A DNA stretch of 64,000 bases from Candidatus Gastranaerophilales bacterium (GTDB lineage: Bacteria > Cyanobacteriota > Vampirovibrionia > Gastranaerophilales > Gastranaerophilaceae), in contig CALVEH010000009.1 in assembly GCA_944326545.1 (NCBI GenBank), forward strand, positions 30,386-94,385, in the 5' to 3' direction. Shown in pieces: positions 29,601 through 39,200 of the stretch. The translations under genes and the position numbers were made by a program. The first letter of the stretch is position 1, and each line of letters starts with the position of its first letter. A model generated the notes under the pieces. That model did not search any database. It saw nothing but the letters and a program-made list of their open reading frames with translations, and was not told the origin of the DNA.

Positions 29601-30304
29601 ACGTTTCGAACCTCCGTTCTGTTAGTGTTTATTTCATCACTTATTATGTTTCCGTCTTTAAATCTTACTATTCTTTTGCAATATTGAGCGATATCAGGTT
29701 CGTGCGTTACAAGAATGATTGTTTTGCCTGAATCATTCAGTTTGACAAAAAATTCCATTACTTCTATGGATGTTTTTGTATCGAGGTTTCCTGTAGGTTC
29801 GTCTGCAAGGATAATTGGGGCATCATTTACTATTGCACGTGCTATCGCAACTCTTTGCTGTTGTCCGCCTGACATTTGGTTTGGCAGGTGAGTTTCTCTT
29901 GCTTCCAGTCCTACAATTTTTAGGGCTTCTTTTGCTCTTTTTATTCTTTCTTCTGGTGGTATGCCTTTGTATATCATTGGCATTTCTACATTTTCTATCG
30001 CTGATGTTCTTGGGATAAGGTTAAACCCTTGGAATACAAATCCGAGCTTTCTGTTTCTGATTGTCGAAAGTTCGTTCATAGACATTTTGCTGACGTCTAT
30101 TCCGTCAAGAAAATAACTGCCTGAAGTCGGTTTATCAAGACAGCCTAAAATATTCATGCAGGTGGATTTCCCTGAACCGGATGCACCCATTATTGCAACA
30201 AATTCTTCTTTATCAATGCTTAGAGAAACATCGTTCAGTGCGTTAAATGATGTTTCTCCTGTTGAATAAGTTTTTATTAAATTTTTTATTTCAATTAATT
30301 TCAT
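29597..30304 (-). CDS. MacB/LolD-type ABC transporter ATPase
   Basis: 235 residues with Walker A (GASGSGKST), Q-loop ([10 protein letters not shown]), signature ([14 protein letters not shown]), Walker B ([13 protein letters not shown]) and H-loop (ILVTHEP). The [13 protein letters not shown] segment is typical of the LolD/MacB/FtsE group that works as mechanotransmission ATPases. The gene overlaps the permease gene by 4 bases and follows the membrane fusion gene by 4. Confidence 0.94.
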   Translation of the reverse strand: MKLIEIKNLIKTYSTGETSFNALNDVSLSIDKEEFVAIMGASGSGKSTCMNILGCLDKPTSGSYFLDGIDVSKMSMNELSTIRNRKLGFVFQGFNLIPRTSAIENVEMPMIYKGIPPEERIKRAKEALKIVGLEARETHLPNQMSGGQQQRVAIARAIVNDAPIILADEPTGNLDTKTSIEVMEFFVKLNDSGKTIILVTHEPDIAQYCKRIVRFKDGNIISDEINTNRTEVRNV

Positions 30305-30308
30305 GTTA

Positions 30309-31475
30309 TTAGAACATTCTCATTCGAGGTTTTCTTGTTTGTGTTTTTTGGTCTTGTTCACTTCTTTTTTTAAGAATTACTCTGTCGTTTTCTTTAAGAT
30401 TTTCTGATATAATTTCAGTTCTGTCAGAATCTTTGGCTCCGGTTTTAATTGTAATTCTTTGAGGTTTATTGTCTTTTATAACCCACAACCCTTGGTCTTT
30501 ATATTTTTTGCCGCCTGTAAGTTCTTTGTCTGTAAATCTTAGTGCGTCTGTTTGAACGCAGATTACATTTTCTCTTTTATTTGTAATGATAGAAACGTTA
30601 GCAGTCATACCCGGAATCATCTTTTGGTCTTTGTTATCAACGTCAACGATGACCGTATATGTTACAACGTTAGAAACTGTTGTTGGTGCAATTCTGACTT
30701 CTGTAACTTTTCCGTGAAATACTTCATCAGCGTATCCGTCAAGAGTGTATTCTACCTCTTGGCCTTTTTTTATTCTGCCAATATCAGCTTCTGATACGTT
30801 TACTTCTATTTGCATGTTTGTTAAATCTTGTGCAACTTGGAATAATGTTGGTGTTTGGAAACTTGCTGCAACAGTTTGACCAACATCTACCGCTCTTGAA
30901 ACAACAATACCATCTACAGGAGAGACGATTCTTGTATATCTCAAGTTTGTTAAATTGTTTTGTAATGTTGCTTGAGCTTGGTTAATTGTTCCTTGAGCTG
31001 CTGCAATTTGTGCCAAATCAGATTTGTAAGTTGCTTCTGCAAGGTCGAGATCACTTTTGGCTACATAGTTTTTTGTATATAGTTTTTTGTATCTTTCGTA
31101 ATTTTTCTTGTCATAAACAAGCATTGCTTCAACTTTTGCTTTGTTTGAACGAGCTGCTTCTAAGTCACCTCTTGCTTTGTCAACTTGTGCTTGGAATAAC
31201 GACGGGTCAATTTGGGCAAGGAGTTGTCCTTTTTTAACTTTAGAGTTATAGTCAACATAAATTTCTTTAATCATACCTGATACCTGAGAGCCTATGTCAA
31301 CAGTGTTTACTGGGTTAACAGTACCTGAGGCTTCTACGGCTTCTATTATAGTTTTTCTTTTTACGGGGACTGTGACGTAGTCAGCGTTTGGGTTTTTTCC
31401 AAAGAAAAACGCAAAACCGCTAACAAAAAATATGGCAGCAATTACGCTTGTTATTATAATTATTCGTTTTTTCAT
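30309..31475 (-). CDS. MacA-like periplasmic membrane fusion protein
   Basis: 388 residues with one N-terminal membrane anchor (IIIITSVIAAIFFVSGFAFFF). The lipoyl half-motif EASGTVNPVNTVDIGSQVSGMIKEIYVDYNSKVKKGQLLAQID, a coiled-coil hairpin (about 105-170), the second lipoyl half (LRYTRIVSPVDGIVVSRAVDVGQTV) and a beta-barrel domain follow. It would link the ABC permease to the TolC-like channel. Basic C-terminal tail RKPRMRMF. Overlaps the TolC-like gene by 4 bases (ATGA). Confidence 0.93.
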   Translation of the reverse strand: MKKRIIIITSVIAAIFFVSGFAFFFGKNPNADYVTVPVKRKTIIEAVEASGTVNPVNTVDIGSQVSGMIKEIYVDYNSKVKKGQLLAQIDPSLFQAQVDKARGDLEAARSNKAKVEAMLVYDKKNYERYKKLYTKNYVAKSDLDLAEATYKSDLAQIAAAQGTINQAQATLQNNLTNLRYTRIVSPVDGIVVSRAVDVGQTVAASFQTPTLFQVAQDLTNMQIEVNVSEADIGRIKKGQEVEYTLDGYADEVFHGKVTEVRIAPTTVSNVVTYTVIVDVDNKDQKMIPGMTANVSIITNKRENVICVQTDALRFTDKELTGGKKYKDQGLWVIKDNKPQRITIKTGAKDSDRTEIISENLKENDRVILKKRSEQDQKTQTRKPRMRMF

Positions 31476-33001
31476 CTTACCCCCATGGATTTTTGAAATT
31501 GTTCTTTTGCTACGTTATAGTCAAAGACTGCTTGTACAAAAGACAATTGAGCATTGTTGTAGTTTGTTTGTGCTTGTTGCAGTTCTATAAAATTGCCGAG
31601 GCCTACGGTGTATCTGCCGTCAGCAAGTTCAAAGTTTTCTAAAGTTTGTTGAACTTTTTGAGCCATAAGTGGAATTTTTTTCTGAAGAACAACCATATTT
31701 ACGTAGTTGTTTTTAACTTCAAAATGTATATTTTTTTTAGACAAATCAATATTTTCTTCTGCCATTTGCAGATATGATTTGCCTTGTTCGATACTGTATT
31801 TCATATCCATAAAGTTTAAGGTAGGGAAATTTAAGGATACACCGATATTAAAACCTGTATTAGATACATCACTGTTTTTTCTGTAGTTGTATCCGGAACT
31901 TGCGCTTAATACAGGGAAGTAAGAACGTTTTATTGCTTTTAGTGATTCTTTTTGTGCTCTTTCTACCATTAATAGTGATTTTAAATCAGGTCGGTTTTCA
32001 TATGCTTTTTGGATTGCTTCATCAACAGGAATGATTAATGGTTGAAATTTGTAATCTTGTAAAATGTCTTGTTTTTCGATACCAGATGTTAGTATTGCGG
32101 TTTGTTCGTATTCTTTACTGCCGCTTTTTTTGATTGTATTTACGTTAACTTGTGTTTTTTGCGGTTTTGTTCTTTGAAAGTTGAAACTTTCTGTATTCTT
32201 TAACCTGTAATCAGGCGCGTCAGGATAATACATTGCGTTGTTTAGGTTAACAATTGCGTTTTGATATTGTCCTTGAGCATTTAGTAGTGATATTTCCGCA
32301 TCTGTTAAATACACTTGTGCGTTAACAACGTCGATTTTGGATTTTAATCCTTCTTGAAATAGGGCGTTTGTTCTTTCGTAATTTAATTTGTTAATTCTAA
32401 CTGAGCGTTCAAAAACATCTTGATTAGCGAGTGCTGCTAATGCTTCAAAATAAGCCAGCTTTACTCTATATATTGTGTTTAAAATTGTATTTTCTAAATC
32501 GTAACCAACTGATTCTTTGTTGTATTTTTGCATATTAATACGGGCTATTGTTGAGCCAAAGTCCCATATAAGTTGGTTAACTCCAAGGTTTAATTGATAA
32601 TAGTTGTTGTCAGATGATGTACTTCCGCCTTGGTTGTAAAAACCGCCACCTGAGCCTGAGTTTTTGTTGTGCTGGGATGTGAAACCGTTACCTACAGTCA
32701 GGTTAGGAAAATAATCAGCTTTTGCAAGACCTACCTGTGAATTTGCGATATCTTTTTGTGTATTTGCTATTTTTATACTCGGGTCATTTGCCAGTGCAAT
32801 ATTAATACAATCTTCAAGAGAGTATTCTACTGTTTTGTTTACTTCTGCCTTCATTTGTACAGCCGGTTTTTCGTTGCTTTTTGTTTGTTTATCTTTTTTA
32901 AATGGTATTGAAAAACCGTAAGCACAAGAAAATAGCTGACAAAACGTGAATGACAGCGTTAAAACCATTGGTATTATTTTTATACGAAGAAATCTGTTCA
33001 A
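31472..33001 (-). CDS. TolC-family outer membrane efflux protein
   Basis: 509 residues. A signal peptide ends near SCAYG; then two OEP repeats, each with long amphipathic helices (SIKIANTQKDIANSQVGLAKADYFPNLTV and the second at RPDLKSLLMVERAQKESLKAIKRSYFPVLSASSGY). A non-conserved insert of about 60 residues joins the halves. It forms the outer membrane channel of the tolC-macA-macB operon, of which it is the first gene. The divergent OmpH-like gene lies 188 bases away. Confidence 0.92.
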   Translation of the reverse strand: MNRFLRIKIIPMVLTLSFTFCQLFSCAYGFSIPFKKDKQTKSNEKPAVQMKAEVNKTVEYSLEDCINIALANDPSIKIANTQKDIANSQVGLAKADYFPNLTVGNGFTSQHNKNSGSGGGFYNQGGSTSSDNNYYQLNLGVNQLIWDFGSTIARINMQKYNKESVGYDLENTILNTIYRVKLAYFEALAALANQDVFERSVRINKLNYERTNALFQEGLKSKIDVVNAQVYLTDAEISLLNAQGQYQNAIVNLNNAMYYPDAPDYRLKNTESFNFQRTKPQKTQVNVNTIKKSGSKEYEQTAILTSGIEKQDILQDYKFQPLIIPVDEAIQKAYENRPDLKSLLMVERAQKESLKAIKRSYFPVLSASSGYNYRKNSDVSNTGFNIGVSLNFPTLNFMDMKYSIEQGKSYLQMAEENIDLSKKNIHFEVKNNYVNMVVLQKKIPLMAQKVQQTLENFELADGRYTVGLGNFIELQQAQTNYNNAQLSFVQAVFDYNVAKEQFQKSMGVR

Positions 33002-33078
33002 CTCTATTTACCTTGTATGTTCATTTTAGAAAAATTTTTTTATTCTTAAATCATCCTATTATCTTAATTTTTCTACAC

Positions 33079-33094
33079 TAGCTCTTTAGAGCTA
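33079..33094. promoter_or_regulatory. Palindromic operator candidate
   Basis: TAGCTCT-TT-AGAGCTA, two 7-bp arms with a 2-base centre, midway between the divergent tolC-like and ompH-like genes. Plus-strand TATAAT boxes lie at 33108 and 33148. A dimeric regulator could bind here; none is encoded nearby. Confidence 0.45.
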
Positions 33095-33189
33095 TTTAAA
33101 TTACCTATATAATTTTGGTGTTCTATGTATTCATAAACGATTTATGTTATAATTTGTTCAAATTTATTTAGATGGATAGGAATTGTTGG

Positions 33190-33663
33190 ATGAAAAATTT
33201 TAGATGTATAGTGTTTTCTGTAGTGGTATTACTGTCTTTTGTTTGTGCAATTCAAAGTTGTTCTTTTGCTGCTGATAATTCGCAACAATCAAAGAAGTAT
33301 GCAGTGGTTGATGTTACCAAGGTTGTTAACAGTTCTCAAAGTGTTAAAGAATTAAAACAAGAAAGAGCTGCTCAAAAAGAAGCTATCAATAAATTTTTAA
33401 AAGAGGGTAATGCTCAATTAAATGCAGAAAAAGATAAAGCTAAAAAAGCTGAGTTAAAGAAAAAACTAAATAATGATTTGAAATTAATGACACAAAATTT
33501 TGATAAACAATATCAAGAAAAACTATTGAATGCCAACAAAGAAATAATTTCAGAAATTAATAAAATTGGTAAAGAAAGACAATACGATTTGATTCTTACA
33601 ACAGATTCTGTATTGTATGGTGGAGAAGATATAACAAACGAGATTGTGAAAGAAGTAAAGTAA
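33190..33663 (+). CDS. OmpH/Skp-family periplasmic chaperone-like protein
   Basis: 157 residues from the ATG at 33190, chosen because AGGA lies nine bases before it; the ATG at 33172 has none. A signal peptide ends near SFAA|D. The mature protein has the OmpH/Skp pattern: a short strand (KYAVVDVTKVVNSS), two long charged coiled-coil helices (about 45-120), and the closing YDLILTTDSVLYGGEDIT. Skp holds outer-membrane proteins in the periplasm for assembly. The flippase gene starts 3 bases past the stop. Confidence 0.85.
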   Translation: MKNFRCIVFSVVVLLSFVCAIQSCSFAADNSQQSKKYAVVDVTKVVNSSQSVKELKQERAAQKEAINKFLKEGNAQLNAEKDKAKKAELKKKLNNDLKLMTQNFDKQYQEKLLNANKEIISEINKIGKERQYDLILTTDSVLYGGEDITNEIVKEVK

Positions 33664-33666
33664 ATT

Positions 33667-35121
33667 ATGACAGAAGAAGTAAATAAATATATTAAAGAGG
33701 TAGCACTGCCAATGAAGGCTGTATTTAAGGATATGCTTAAATATGCGCCGTCTAAAATATTTGGTTTGTTTGGAAATATATTGATTGTTCCAGTTTATAC
33801 AAACCTGATGTCACCCGGTCAATACGGGATTTATGCAATTTCTTTGGCTGTTTTAAGCTTTTTATGTATAATTTTTTCCGATTGGATAGGACTTTCTGGC
33901 TTACGATTTTTTAGAAAAAATCAATTGGAAGGTTTGGTACCAAAGTATGTTTCTACTTTGGTGATGATTTTAGCATCAAACCTTGTTGCGATGTTCTTTT
34001 TAGCAATGCTTTTAAGAAATCAGTTTTACCAGTACTTTAATATTTCACCAAAAATATTTCTTTTTGTATTGGTTTTGATAGTTCCCGTTGCATTGAGAGC
34101 TCTTTTATTTCAGGTTTTGAGAGCGCAAATAAAACCGGGAGCTTTTACTGTTACTACGATTATTAACCAGATTTTGACAATTGTATTAGCTGTATTACTA
34201 TTAAAGTTTACTAGTTTTGGGGCTGTTTCTGTTCTAATTGCTATGGCAATTTCGATTACGATTATTGACGTTGTTCTCGTTTTTCAAACAGATATTTTAT
34301 GGTTGTTAAAGTTTGAAAAACCTGATTTTTCAATGATTAAAACACTATTTATGTATGGTGTTCCTATTGCAATTGCTTCATTAAGTTTGTGGGTAATTAA
34401 TCAAAGTAATAAATTTATAACAAGTCATTTTCATGGCCTTGTAGATGCAGGTTTTGTAGGGGTTGCTTACAATATGACTTTCCCTATTTTGATGACGTTG
34501 TTTGCTATTATTACTATTGCTGCTTATCCGAGATTAATTAATTTGTATGAAGAAAAAACAGATGTAAGACCTTTGATATCAAAGTTAACAGGTTATTATA
34601 TGCTGATTTCGCTACCTATTGTTGTTATTATGTCTTTGTATGCAAAAGATTTAATAGCGCTGTTTGCTAATAGTGAGTACCATAACGCATTTGTTTTGAT
34701 TCCTTACTTGGCATTTAGTGCGTTTTTCTTGAGCTTTACAGATTATACAACTTATCAATATCACCTTTCAGGTAAAACCTATATATTAACAACATTAAAA
34801 GTTGTTTCTGCTATTATTGGTTTGGTATTAAATATTTATTTAATAAAAGAAATGGGGCTTGTTGGTGTTGGTATTGCAACATTGATATCTAATATTCTTT
34901 ATTTCTTGTTAACGGTATTTGTGGTTGTTCCGGGCTTAAATTGGCAAGTTCCGTATAGAAAACTTTTCCACATATTGTTAACATTTGTTCCAGCCGGGGT
35001 AGCTTGGTATTACTTGAAGGGTAGCCCGATAATCCCTGTTGTGCAGATTTATATTCTTTTGACTTTATATTATGTCCTTTATTACTTTACAAAAGGTATA
35101 TTTAAAGATGAATTGGAGTAG
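33667..35121 (+). CDS. Wzx-like polysaccharide flippase (MOP superfamily)
   Basis: 484 residues with about 12-14 hydrophobic helices spread over the full length, matching polysaccharide flippases of the MATE/MOP superfamily. Features include ILIVPVYTNLMSPGQYGIYAISLAVLSFL (helices 1-2), YGVPIAIASLSLWVINQSNKFITSHFHG near the middle, and VGVGIATLISNILYF late. It likely moves a lipid-linked sugar across the inner membrane. A second ATG at 33715 (MKAVFKDMLKY) would give a start closer to helix 1. No glycosyltransferases are adjacent. Confidence 0.85.
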   Translation: MTEEVNKYIKEVALPMKAVFKDMLKYAPSKIFGLFGNILIVPVYTNLMSPGQYGIYAISLAVLSFLCIIFSDWIGLSGLRFFRKNQLEGLVPKYVSTLVMILASNLVAMFFLAMLLRNQFYQYFNISPKIFLFVLVLIVPVALRALLFQVLRAQIKPGAFTVTTIINQILTIVLAVLLLKFTSFGAVSVLIAMAISITIIDVVLVFQTDILWLLKFEKPDFSMIKTLFMYGVPIAIASLSLWVINQSNKFITSHFHGLVDAGFVGVAYNMTFPILMTLFAIITIAAYPRLINLYEEKTDVRPLISKLTGYYMLISLPIVVIMSLYAKDLIALFANSEYHNAFVLIPYLAFSAFFLSFTDYTTYQYHLSGKTYILTTLKVVSAIIGLVLNIYLIKEMGLVGVGIATLISNILYFLLTVFVVVPGLNWQVPYRKLFHILLTFVPAGVAWYYLKGSPIIPVVQIYILLTLYYVLYYFTKGIFKDELE

Positions 35122-35123
35122 TA

Positions 35124-35693
35124 ATGCTTAAAAAGTTTTTTATCATTTTTGCTTTATCTTTATTTTTTATCACTCCCGCTTTGTCACAGGATAAAGTGTT
35201 GCAAGGAAGTGTTTTGTACAATGAAGAATCAGCCAGAAAACTTGCTTTTGAAGGATTAGATTTAAAACTTGATAAAAAACTTCTTGAGGACTATCTTGTT
35301 GACGCAAACAATAAAGAAAACAGGGAAGCTCTAAAAAACGGCAAACAAATTGAAGGCCGCAGTATAATGTCTTTCAATATAAGAGGATTTGTTAAAGGTT
35401 ATGTTATTGTTTATGACGACAAACCTGAATACGCGTATTACTACACTACAAGCGGATACCTTGCTGCTGTTGATGTAGATAAACATTTTGGAGATGACTA
35501 CCCATACCGTGTGGGTAAATATAATCCGGTAACGGGGAATCTTGTTTCTATTGGCTTGTATGTTTCTGATGAAGAACAGTATGCGTATACTAAAAACGGA
35601 AAATTAAAAGCCCATTGGATAGGCAATATAGGTTATAACTCGAAAGGCAAACCTATTGCCAAAAGAGAAGTTGTTGAAGAAATCCCTGAGTAG
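35124..35693 (+). CDS. Secreted protein of unknown function
   Basis: 189 residues with a signal peptide (MLKKFFIIFALSLFFITPALSQ, cleavage about 21). The mature part is rich in Tyr, Gly and Lys and suggests antiparallel beta-structure (FVKGYVIVYDDKPEYAYYYTTSGYL; YPYRVGKYNPVTGNLVSIGLYV). I recognise no family. It begins 2 bases past the flippase stop and is probably in the same transcript, so an envelope role is likely. Confidence 0.72.
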   Translation: MLKKFFIIFALSLFFITPALSQDKVLQGSVLYNEESARKLAFEGLDLKLDKKLLEDYLVDANNKENREALKNGKQIEGRSIMSFNIRGFVKGYVIVYDDKPEYAYYYTTSGYLAAVDVDKHFGDDYPYRVGKYNPVTGNLVSIGLYVSDEEQYAYTKNGKLKAHWIGNIGYNSKGKPIAKREVVEEIPE

Positions 35694-35702
35694 TCGGTTT
35701 CG

Positions 35703-35731
35703 TTGACAATATGTTATAAAATTTATAGAAT
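35703..35731 (+). promoter_or_regulatory. Near-consensus promoter with leaderless geometry
   Basis: TTGACA (35703-35708), 17-bp spacer, TAGAAT (35726-35731), six bases, then the ATG at 35738. This is the best promoter match in the window and leaves no room for a ribosome site. Confidence 0.75.
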
Positions 35732-35737
35732 AAAGAT

Positions 35738-36196
35738 ATGAAAAGAGTGTTTATTACAGTTTTGATTCTGTTAATCGGTTTTGTCTCTTTTGTCCCCTCT
35801 GTACAAGCCAGACAACGTGTTGTTACTGGTGTTGGTAAAACTGCTTTTGTTTCAAATGGGCTTTATTTTAAAATTAACGAGATTTCTATTTCTCCTAAAA
35901 AAGTCAGTGTTACAGTTCAAGCAAAAAATAAATCTATACTTAGTCAAGCTGTATATGTAGAGCTAACTGATAATAAAGGGGTAATTTATGCTCCTGAAAA
36001 TAAGGATTCTATAGTGTTTTTTAGGCCGTTAAAGTTTAATAAACCTGTTACTCAAAAGATATCATTTGTTGTTAACGGTTCAGGAGAGAAATATTGGTTA
36101 GCTGTGTACAGCAAAGATATATTTAAAAAGAATAAAAAACAAATGATAACAAAAATGTCTTTAGATGAGGCAAAAAAAGAACTAAATTCAAAGTGA
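35738..36196 (+). CDS. Secreted protein of unknown function
   Basis: 152 residues with a signal peptide ending near VQA|RQ (about 24). The mature region reads like a small Ig-like beta-sandwich: LYFKINEISISPKKVSVTVQAKNKS, YVELTDNKGVIYAPEN, FNKPVTQKISFVVNG, similar in style to DUF4352-type extracellular domains. That comparison is tentative. The C-terminus is Lys-rich. Transcribed from its own promoter, apparently without a leader. Confidence 0.7.
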   Translation: MKRVFITVLILLIGFVSFVPSVQARQRVVTGVGKTAFVSNGLYFKINEISISPKKVSVTVQAKNKSILSQAVYVELTDNKGVIYAPENKDSIVFFRPLKFNKPVTQKISFVVNGSGEKYWLAVYSKDIFKKNKKQMITKMSLDEAKKELNSK

Positions 36197-36245
36197 TAGA
36201 GAGGTATTATTGATTTTTTTTTAAAATCATATAATAATTAGGATT

Positions 36246-38255
36246 ATGAGAAAAAATTTAACTATAGCATTATCATTGATGTTGGCTCTTACTCCGGTAT
36301 GTTCGGATTTTAGCGCTTCAGCAAAAATGTCCCCCGAGTCTTACAAGCTTTATCAAGATTCCAATGTGTTGGAAAAAGATTGCAATTATTCTATGGCAAT
36401 AGAAAAGATAAAGAGTGCTATAGATTTGTCTCCTGACGAACCTATTTTGTATATAAAACTTGGCGGTTTGTATTCTGAAATGGGTGACTGGGATAATGCC
36501 TTGATTGCATACAAAAAGGCAGTAAAACTCAAACCTAATGATGCTGTTGTTTATATTAGTATCGGTAATATCTTGCAGCAACAACACGATTATGAAAATG
36601 CTTTTGCTGCATATAATCAAGCTTTAACTATCTTTCCTGAGTATAAATACAATTACTTGAACCTTGCCAGTGTTAAATCTTTGCAAGGTGATGATCAGGA
36701 AGCTATTAAATATTTTAAAACTTTTTTAGGTTATTATCCTGATGATACTGAAGCAAGAGCAAATCTTGCATCTATTTATTTGAAGATGGATAAGTATCAA
36801 GATGCAGCGGATGAGTACGCTACTTTGTACACAAAAAATCCGGCAACTTTTAAAGAATATCCTAATTATGGCTTGGCATTGCTTCGCTCAGGCGACTATA
36901 CAAATGCTGTAGAGATGTTTAAAAAAGCTGTAAGAAATGATTCTACAGACTATGCATCTCATGCGAATATGGCCTTGGCTTATGTCAGATTGTCTAAAGA
37001 CGAATTGGCTTTGATTGAGTTTAGAAATGCTTTTTCTATCAAACCTGATTTAAACGATTTAAAACTAGATTATGCAAACTTGCTCGCTGATATGGGTAAG
37101 ACTCAAGATGCTATTGCTATGTACAAAGAGTATATCCAGTACAAACCAAAAGATGCTACAGCATATTATAATCTAGGTCTTGTATATCAAAAGAATGAAA
37201 AATATGCAGATGCTATTAACACGTTTAAGTCTGCTCTTGCAATAAATTCTTCTAACGTTGATGTAAAAAAAGAGTTGGCTAGAACTTACCACCTTTCTAA
37301 AAATTACCCGGAAGCAATCAAATTATATGATGAGTTGCTTACTGTAGATAAGAACGACTATAACGTTTTGTTTAACAAAGCAATTGCAGAACATGCTCTT
37401 GGTAATTATGAAGCTGCTATTGCAATATACAAAAATCTTTACGCTCAAAGAAATGAGCCTAAAGTAAGAGATTATCTCGGTAAAGCGTATATTGCACAAG
37501 GTGAGTCTTTGATGAAAAACGGACAGACAAAGAAGGCTCTTTCTTATTACGAGCAGGCTGCAGATTTGAATGCTAATGATTCAGTTGCTCTTGTTGCGAT
37601 GGCTGGTGTGTATGATTCGATGGGCGCTAGAGTAAAAGCTTTGGAAAAATTTGAAAAAGCTCTTGAAGTTAACCCCGAAAATACTCAAATATTGTTAGAT
37701 TATGCAAAATTGTTGAATAAGTATGAACGTAACCAAGATGCAATAGTTGCATATAACAAAGTTCTTGCGACAGATGTTAAAAATGTAGAAGCACATGAGG
37801 CTCTTGCTGATTTGTATCTTAAAGAAAAGATGTTAGATAAAGCAGTTGCTGAATATCAAAAGGTGTTGCATCTGGAAGCAAATAATGAGGCTGTCTTAAT
37901 AAAACTCGGCAATACATATAAAGCTGCTGATGATACAAATAATGCGCTTTCTCAATACGAAAAAGTAATGACATTGAATCCTAAAAATGTGGATGCTATG
38001 TTCAATGCAGGACTTTGCTATGCTGAGCTCAAACAAAAGAACAAAGCCAAAGATACCTTCAATAAAGTTATTTCTATAGATCCTAAATATGCTTATGCTT
38101 ATTACGCTTTAGGTATTGCATATGAGGATGAAAAGGATTACGCTCAAGCTATTGCTAATTATGAAAAGTTCGTTGGTCTGACAACAGATGCTGATGTTAA
38201 AGCCGATGTTAAAAGACAAATTGAGTATTTAAAAACAAAAGTTAATGAACAATAA
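36246..38255 (+). CDS. Secreted TPR-repeat protein
   Basis: 669 residues: a signal peptide (cleavage near SASA|K, about 27) followed by some 17-18 tandem tetratricopeptide repeats covering nearly the whole chain, for example YIKLGGLYSEMGDWDNALIAYKKAVKLKPND and YYALGIAYEDEKDYAQAIANYEKFVGL. Such scaffolds assemble envelope complexes. No other domain is fused. A TATAAT at 36230-36235 lies 10 bases before the ATG; AGGA is just upstream. The stop overlaps the next gene by 11 bases. Confidence 0.9.
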   Translation: MRKNLTIALSLMLALTPVCSDFSASAKMSPESYKLYQDSNVLEKDCNYSMAIEKIKSAIDLSPDEPILYIKLGGLYSEMGDWDNALIAYKKAVKLKPNDAVVYISIGNILQQQHDYENAFAAYNQALTIFPEYKYNYLNLASVKSLQGDDQEAIKYFKTFLGYYPDDTEARANLASIYLKMDKYQDAADEYATLYTKNPATFKEYPNYGLALLRSGDYTNAVEMFKKAVRNDSTDYASHANMALAYVRLSKDELALIEFRNAFSIKPDLNDLKLDYANLLADMGKTQDAIAMYKEYIQYKPKDATAYYNLGLVYQKNEKYADAINTFKSALAINSSNVDVKKELARTYHLSKNYPEAIKLYDELLTVDKNDYNVLFNKAIAEHALGNYEAAIAIYKNLYAQRNEPKVRDYLGKAYIAQGESLMKNGQTKKALSYYEQAADLNANDSVALVAMAGVYDSMGARVKALEKFEKALEVNPENTQILLDYAKLLNKYERNQDAIVAYNKVLATDVKNVEAHEALADLYLKEKMLDKAVAEYQKVLHLEANNEAVLIKLGNTYKAADDTNNALSQYEKVMTLNPKNVDAMFNAGLCYAELKQKNKAKDTFNKVISIDPKYAYAYYALGIAYEDEKDYAQAIANYEKFVGLTTDADVKADVKRQIEYLKTKVNEQ

Positions 38256-38673
38256 GGCTCGATACAGTTTAATTCTTTTATGTATAGCTAGCGTGTTTAT
38301 TTGCTGCGGTTTTGGCTTTAGATGCAGAAAACGTGACGCTTTACTGCTTTTTAACAGCCAGCCGATAACGAATCAAACAATTAACAACGCAGGCAGACAT
38401 TTTCCTGTAGGCGAAAAAGTTTATTATATCCTTTTAAACAATGAAGGTTTTAAGGATGACTATATAAGAGTTCAAATTGTAAAAAAAGAAGAAAAAACCA
38501 ACCACTGGGGATACAAGGTATATTGGGCAAAAGATTATCAGATTGATAAGTCTTTAAAATATTTTAAATCTTATTTTGTTATAGATGAACCAGGGTATTA
38601 TTTTATGCAAATATTTTCATTTGACGATTTCGATTGGCCTATAATAAGAAATGATTTTTGGATTGGTAAGTAG
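38245..38673 (+). CDS. Small exported protein of unknown function
   Basis: 142 residues with a hydrophobic N-terminus (SLILLCIASVFICCGFGF) that is either a signal peptide or a membrane anchor; the cysteine pair is not a good lipobox. The body (FPVGEKVYYILLNNEGFKDDYIRVQIVKK ... PGYYFMQIFSFDDFDWPI) looks like a small beta-sandwich. It overlaps the TPR gene by 11 bases and the next gene by one base, so the three are coupled in translation. Confidence 0.7.
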   Translation: MNNKARYSLILLCIASVFICCGFGFRCRKRDALLLFNSQPITNQTINNAGRHFPVGEKVYYILLNNEGFKDDYIRVQIVKKEEKTNHWGYKVYWAKDYQIDKSLKYFKSYFVIDEPGYYFMQIFSFDDFDWPIIRNDFWIGK

Positions 38674-39092
38674 TGTTTAGAGATTTTTTTCTATACATAA
38701 AATTTTATTTTGATAAATTATTCTCTTCTAAATATAAAATAGAGGGCAAATGCCTTCAGTGCGGTGCCTGCTGTCGTAATATCGTGTTTATGATAGAGGA
38801 TGAATATGTCAGAGATGAAAAACAGTTTGAGGATTTAAAACAGTTTGATAAAAAATACAATTGTTTTGAAATAGCAGGCAGAAATGACAAAGGTGTTTTG
38901 CTTTTTAAATGTAAATCGTTAGATGAAAATAACAGATGCAGAGATTATATGTTCCGTTCTATATATTGCAGAATGTATCCGATGGTCGATTCTAAAATAA
39001 GACTTGGCGGATGTGAGACTTTTGATACTTGCGGATACAGCATTAAAATTAATAAAAAATTTAGTGAATTTTTAGATAAGAAAAAACGTTAA
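38673..39092 (+). CDS. YkgJ-type cysteine-cluster protein
   Basis: 139 residues of the zinc/iron-chelating YkgJ family. The cysteine cluster is CLQCGACCRNIVF, with CKSLDENNRCRDYMFRSIYCRMYPM and GCETFDTCGYS completing the usual set of about nine cysteines. Known family members are thought to bind Fe-S or Zn; the reaction is unknown. The start is GTG, overlapping the previous stop (TAGTG). Confidence 0.83.
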   Translation: MFRDFFLYIKFYFDKLFSSKYKIEGKCLQCGACCRNIVFMIEDEYVRDEKQFEDLKQFDKKYNCFEIAGRNDKGVLLFKCKSLDENNRCRDYMFRSIYCRMYPMVDSKIRLGGCETFDTCGYSIKINKKFSEFLDKKKR

Positions 39093-39200
39093 AAAACCTT
39101 TACAATAACGATTTGTTTGTAAATTCCAAAGTGTGTTTTGTTTTACATGTCTTGTATGGTGTAGCTTAATCTGTTTTCGGCAAAAGCAGATTGGCTAAGT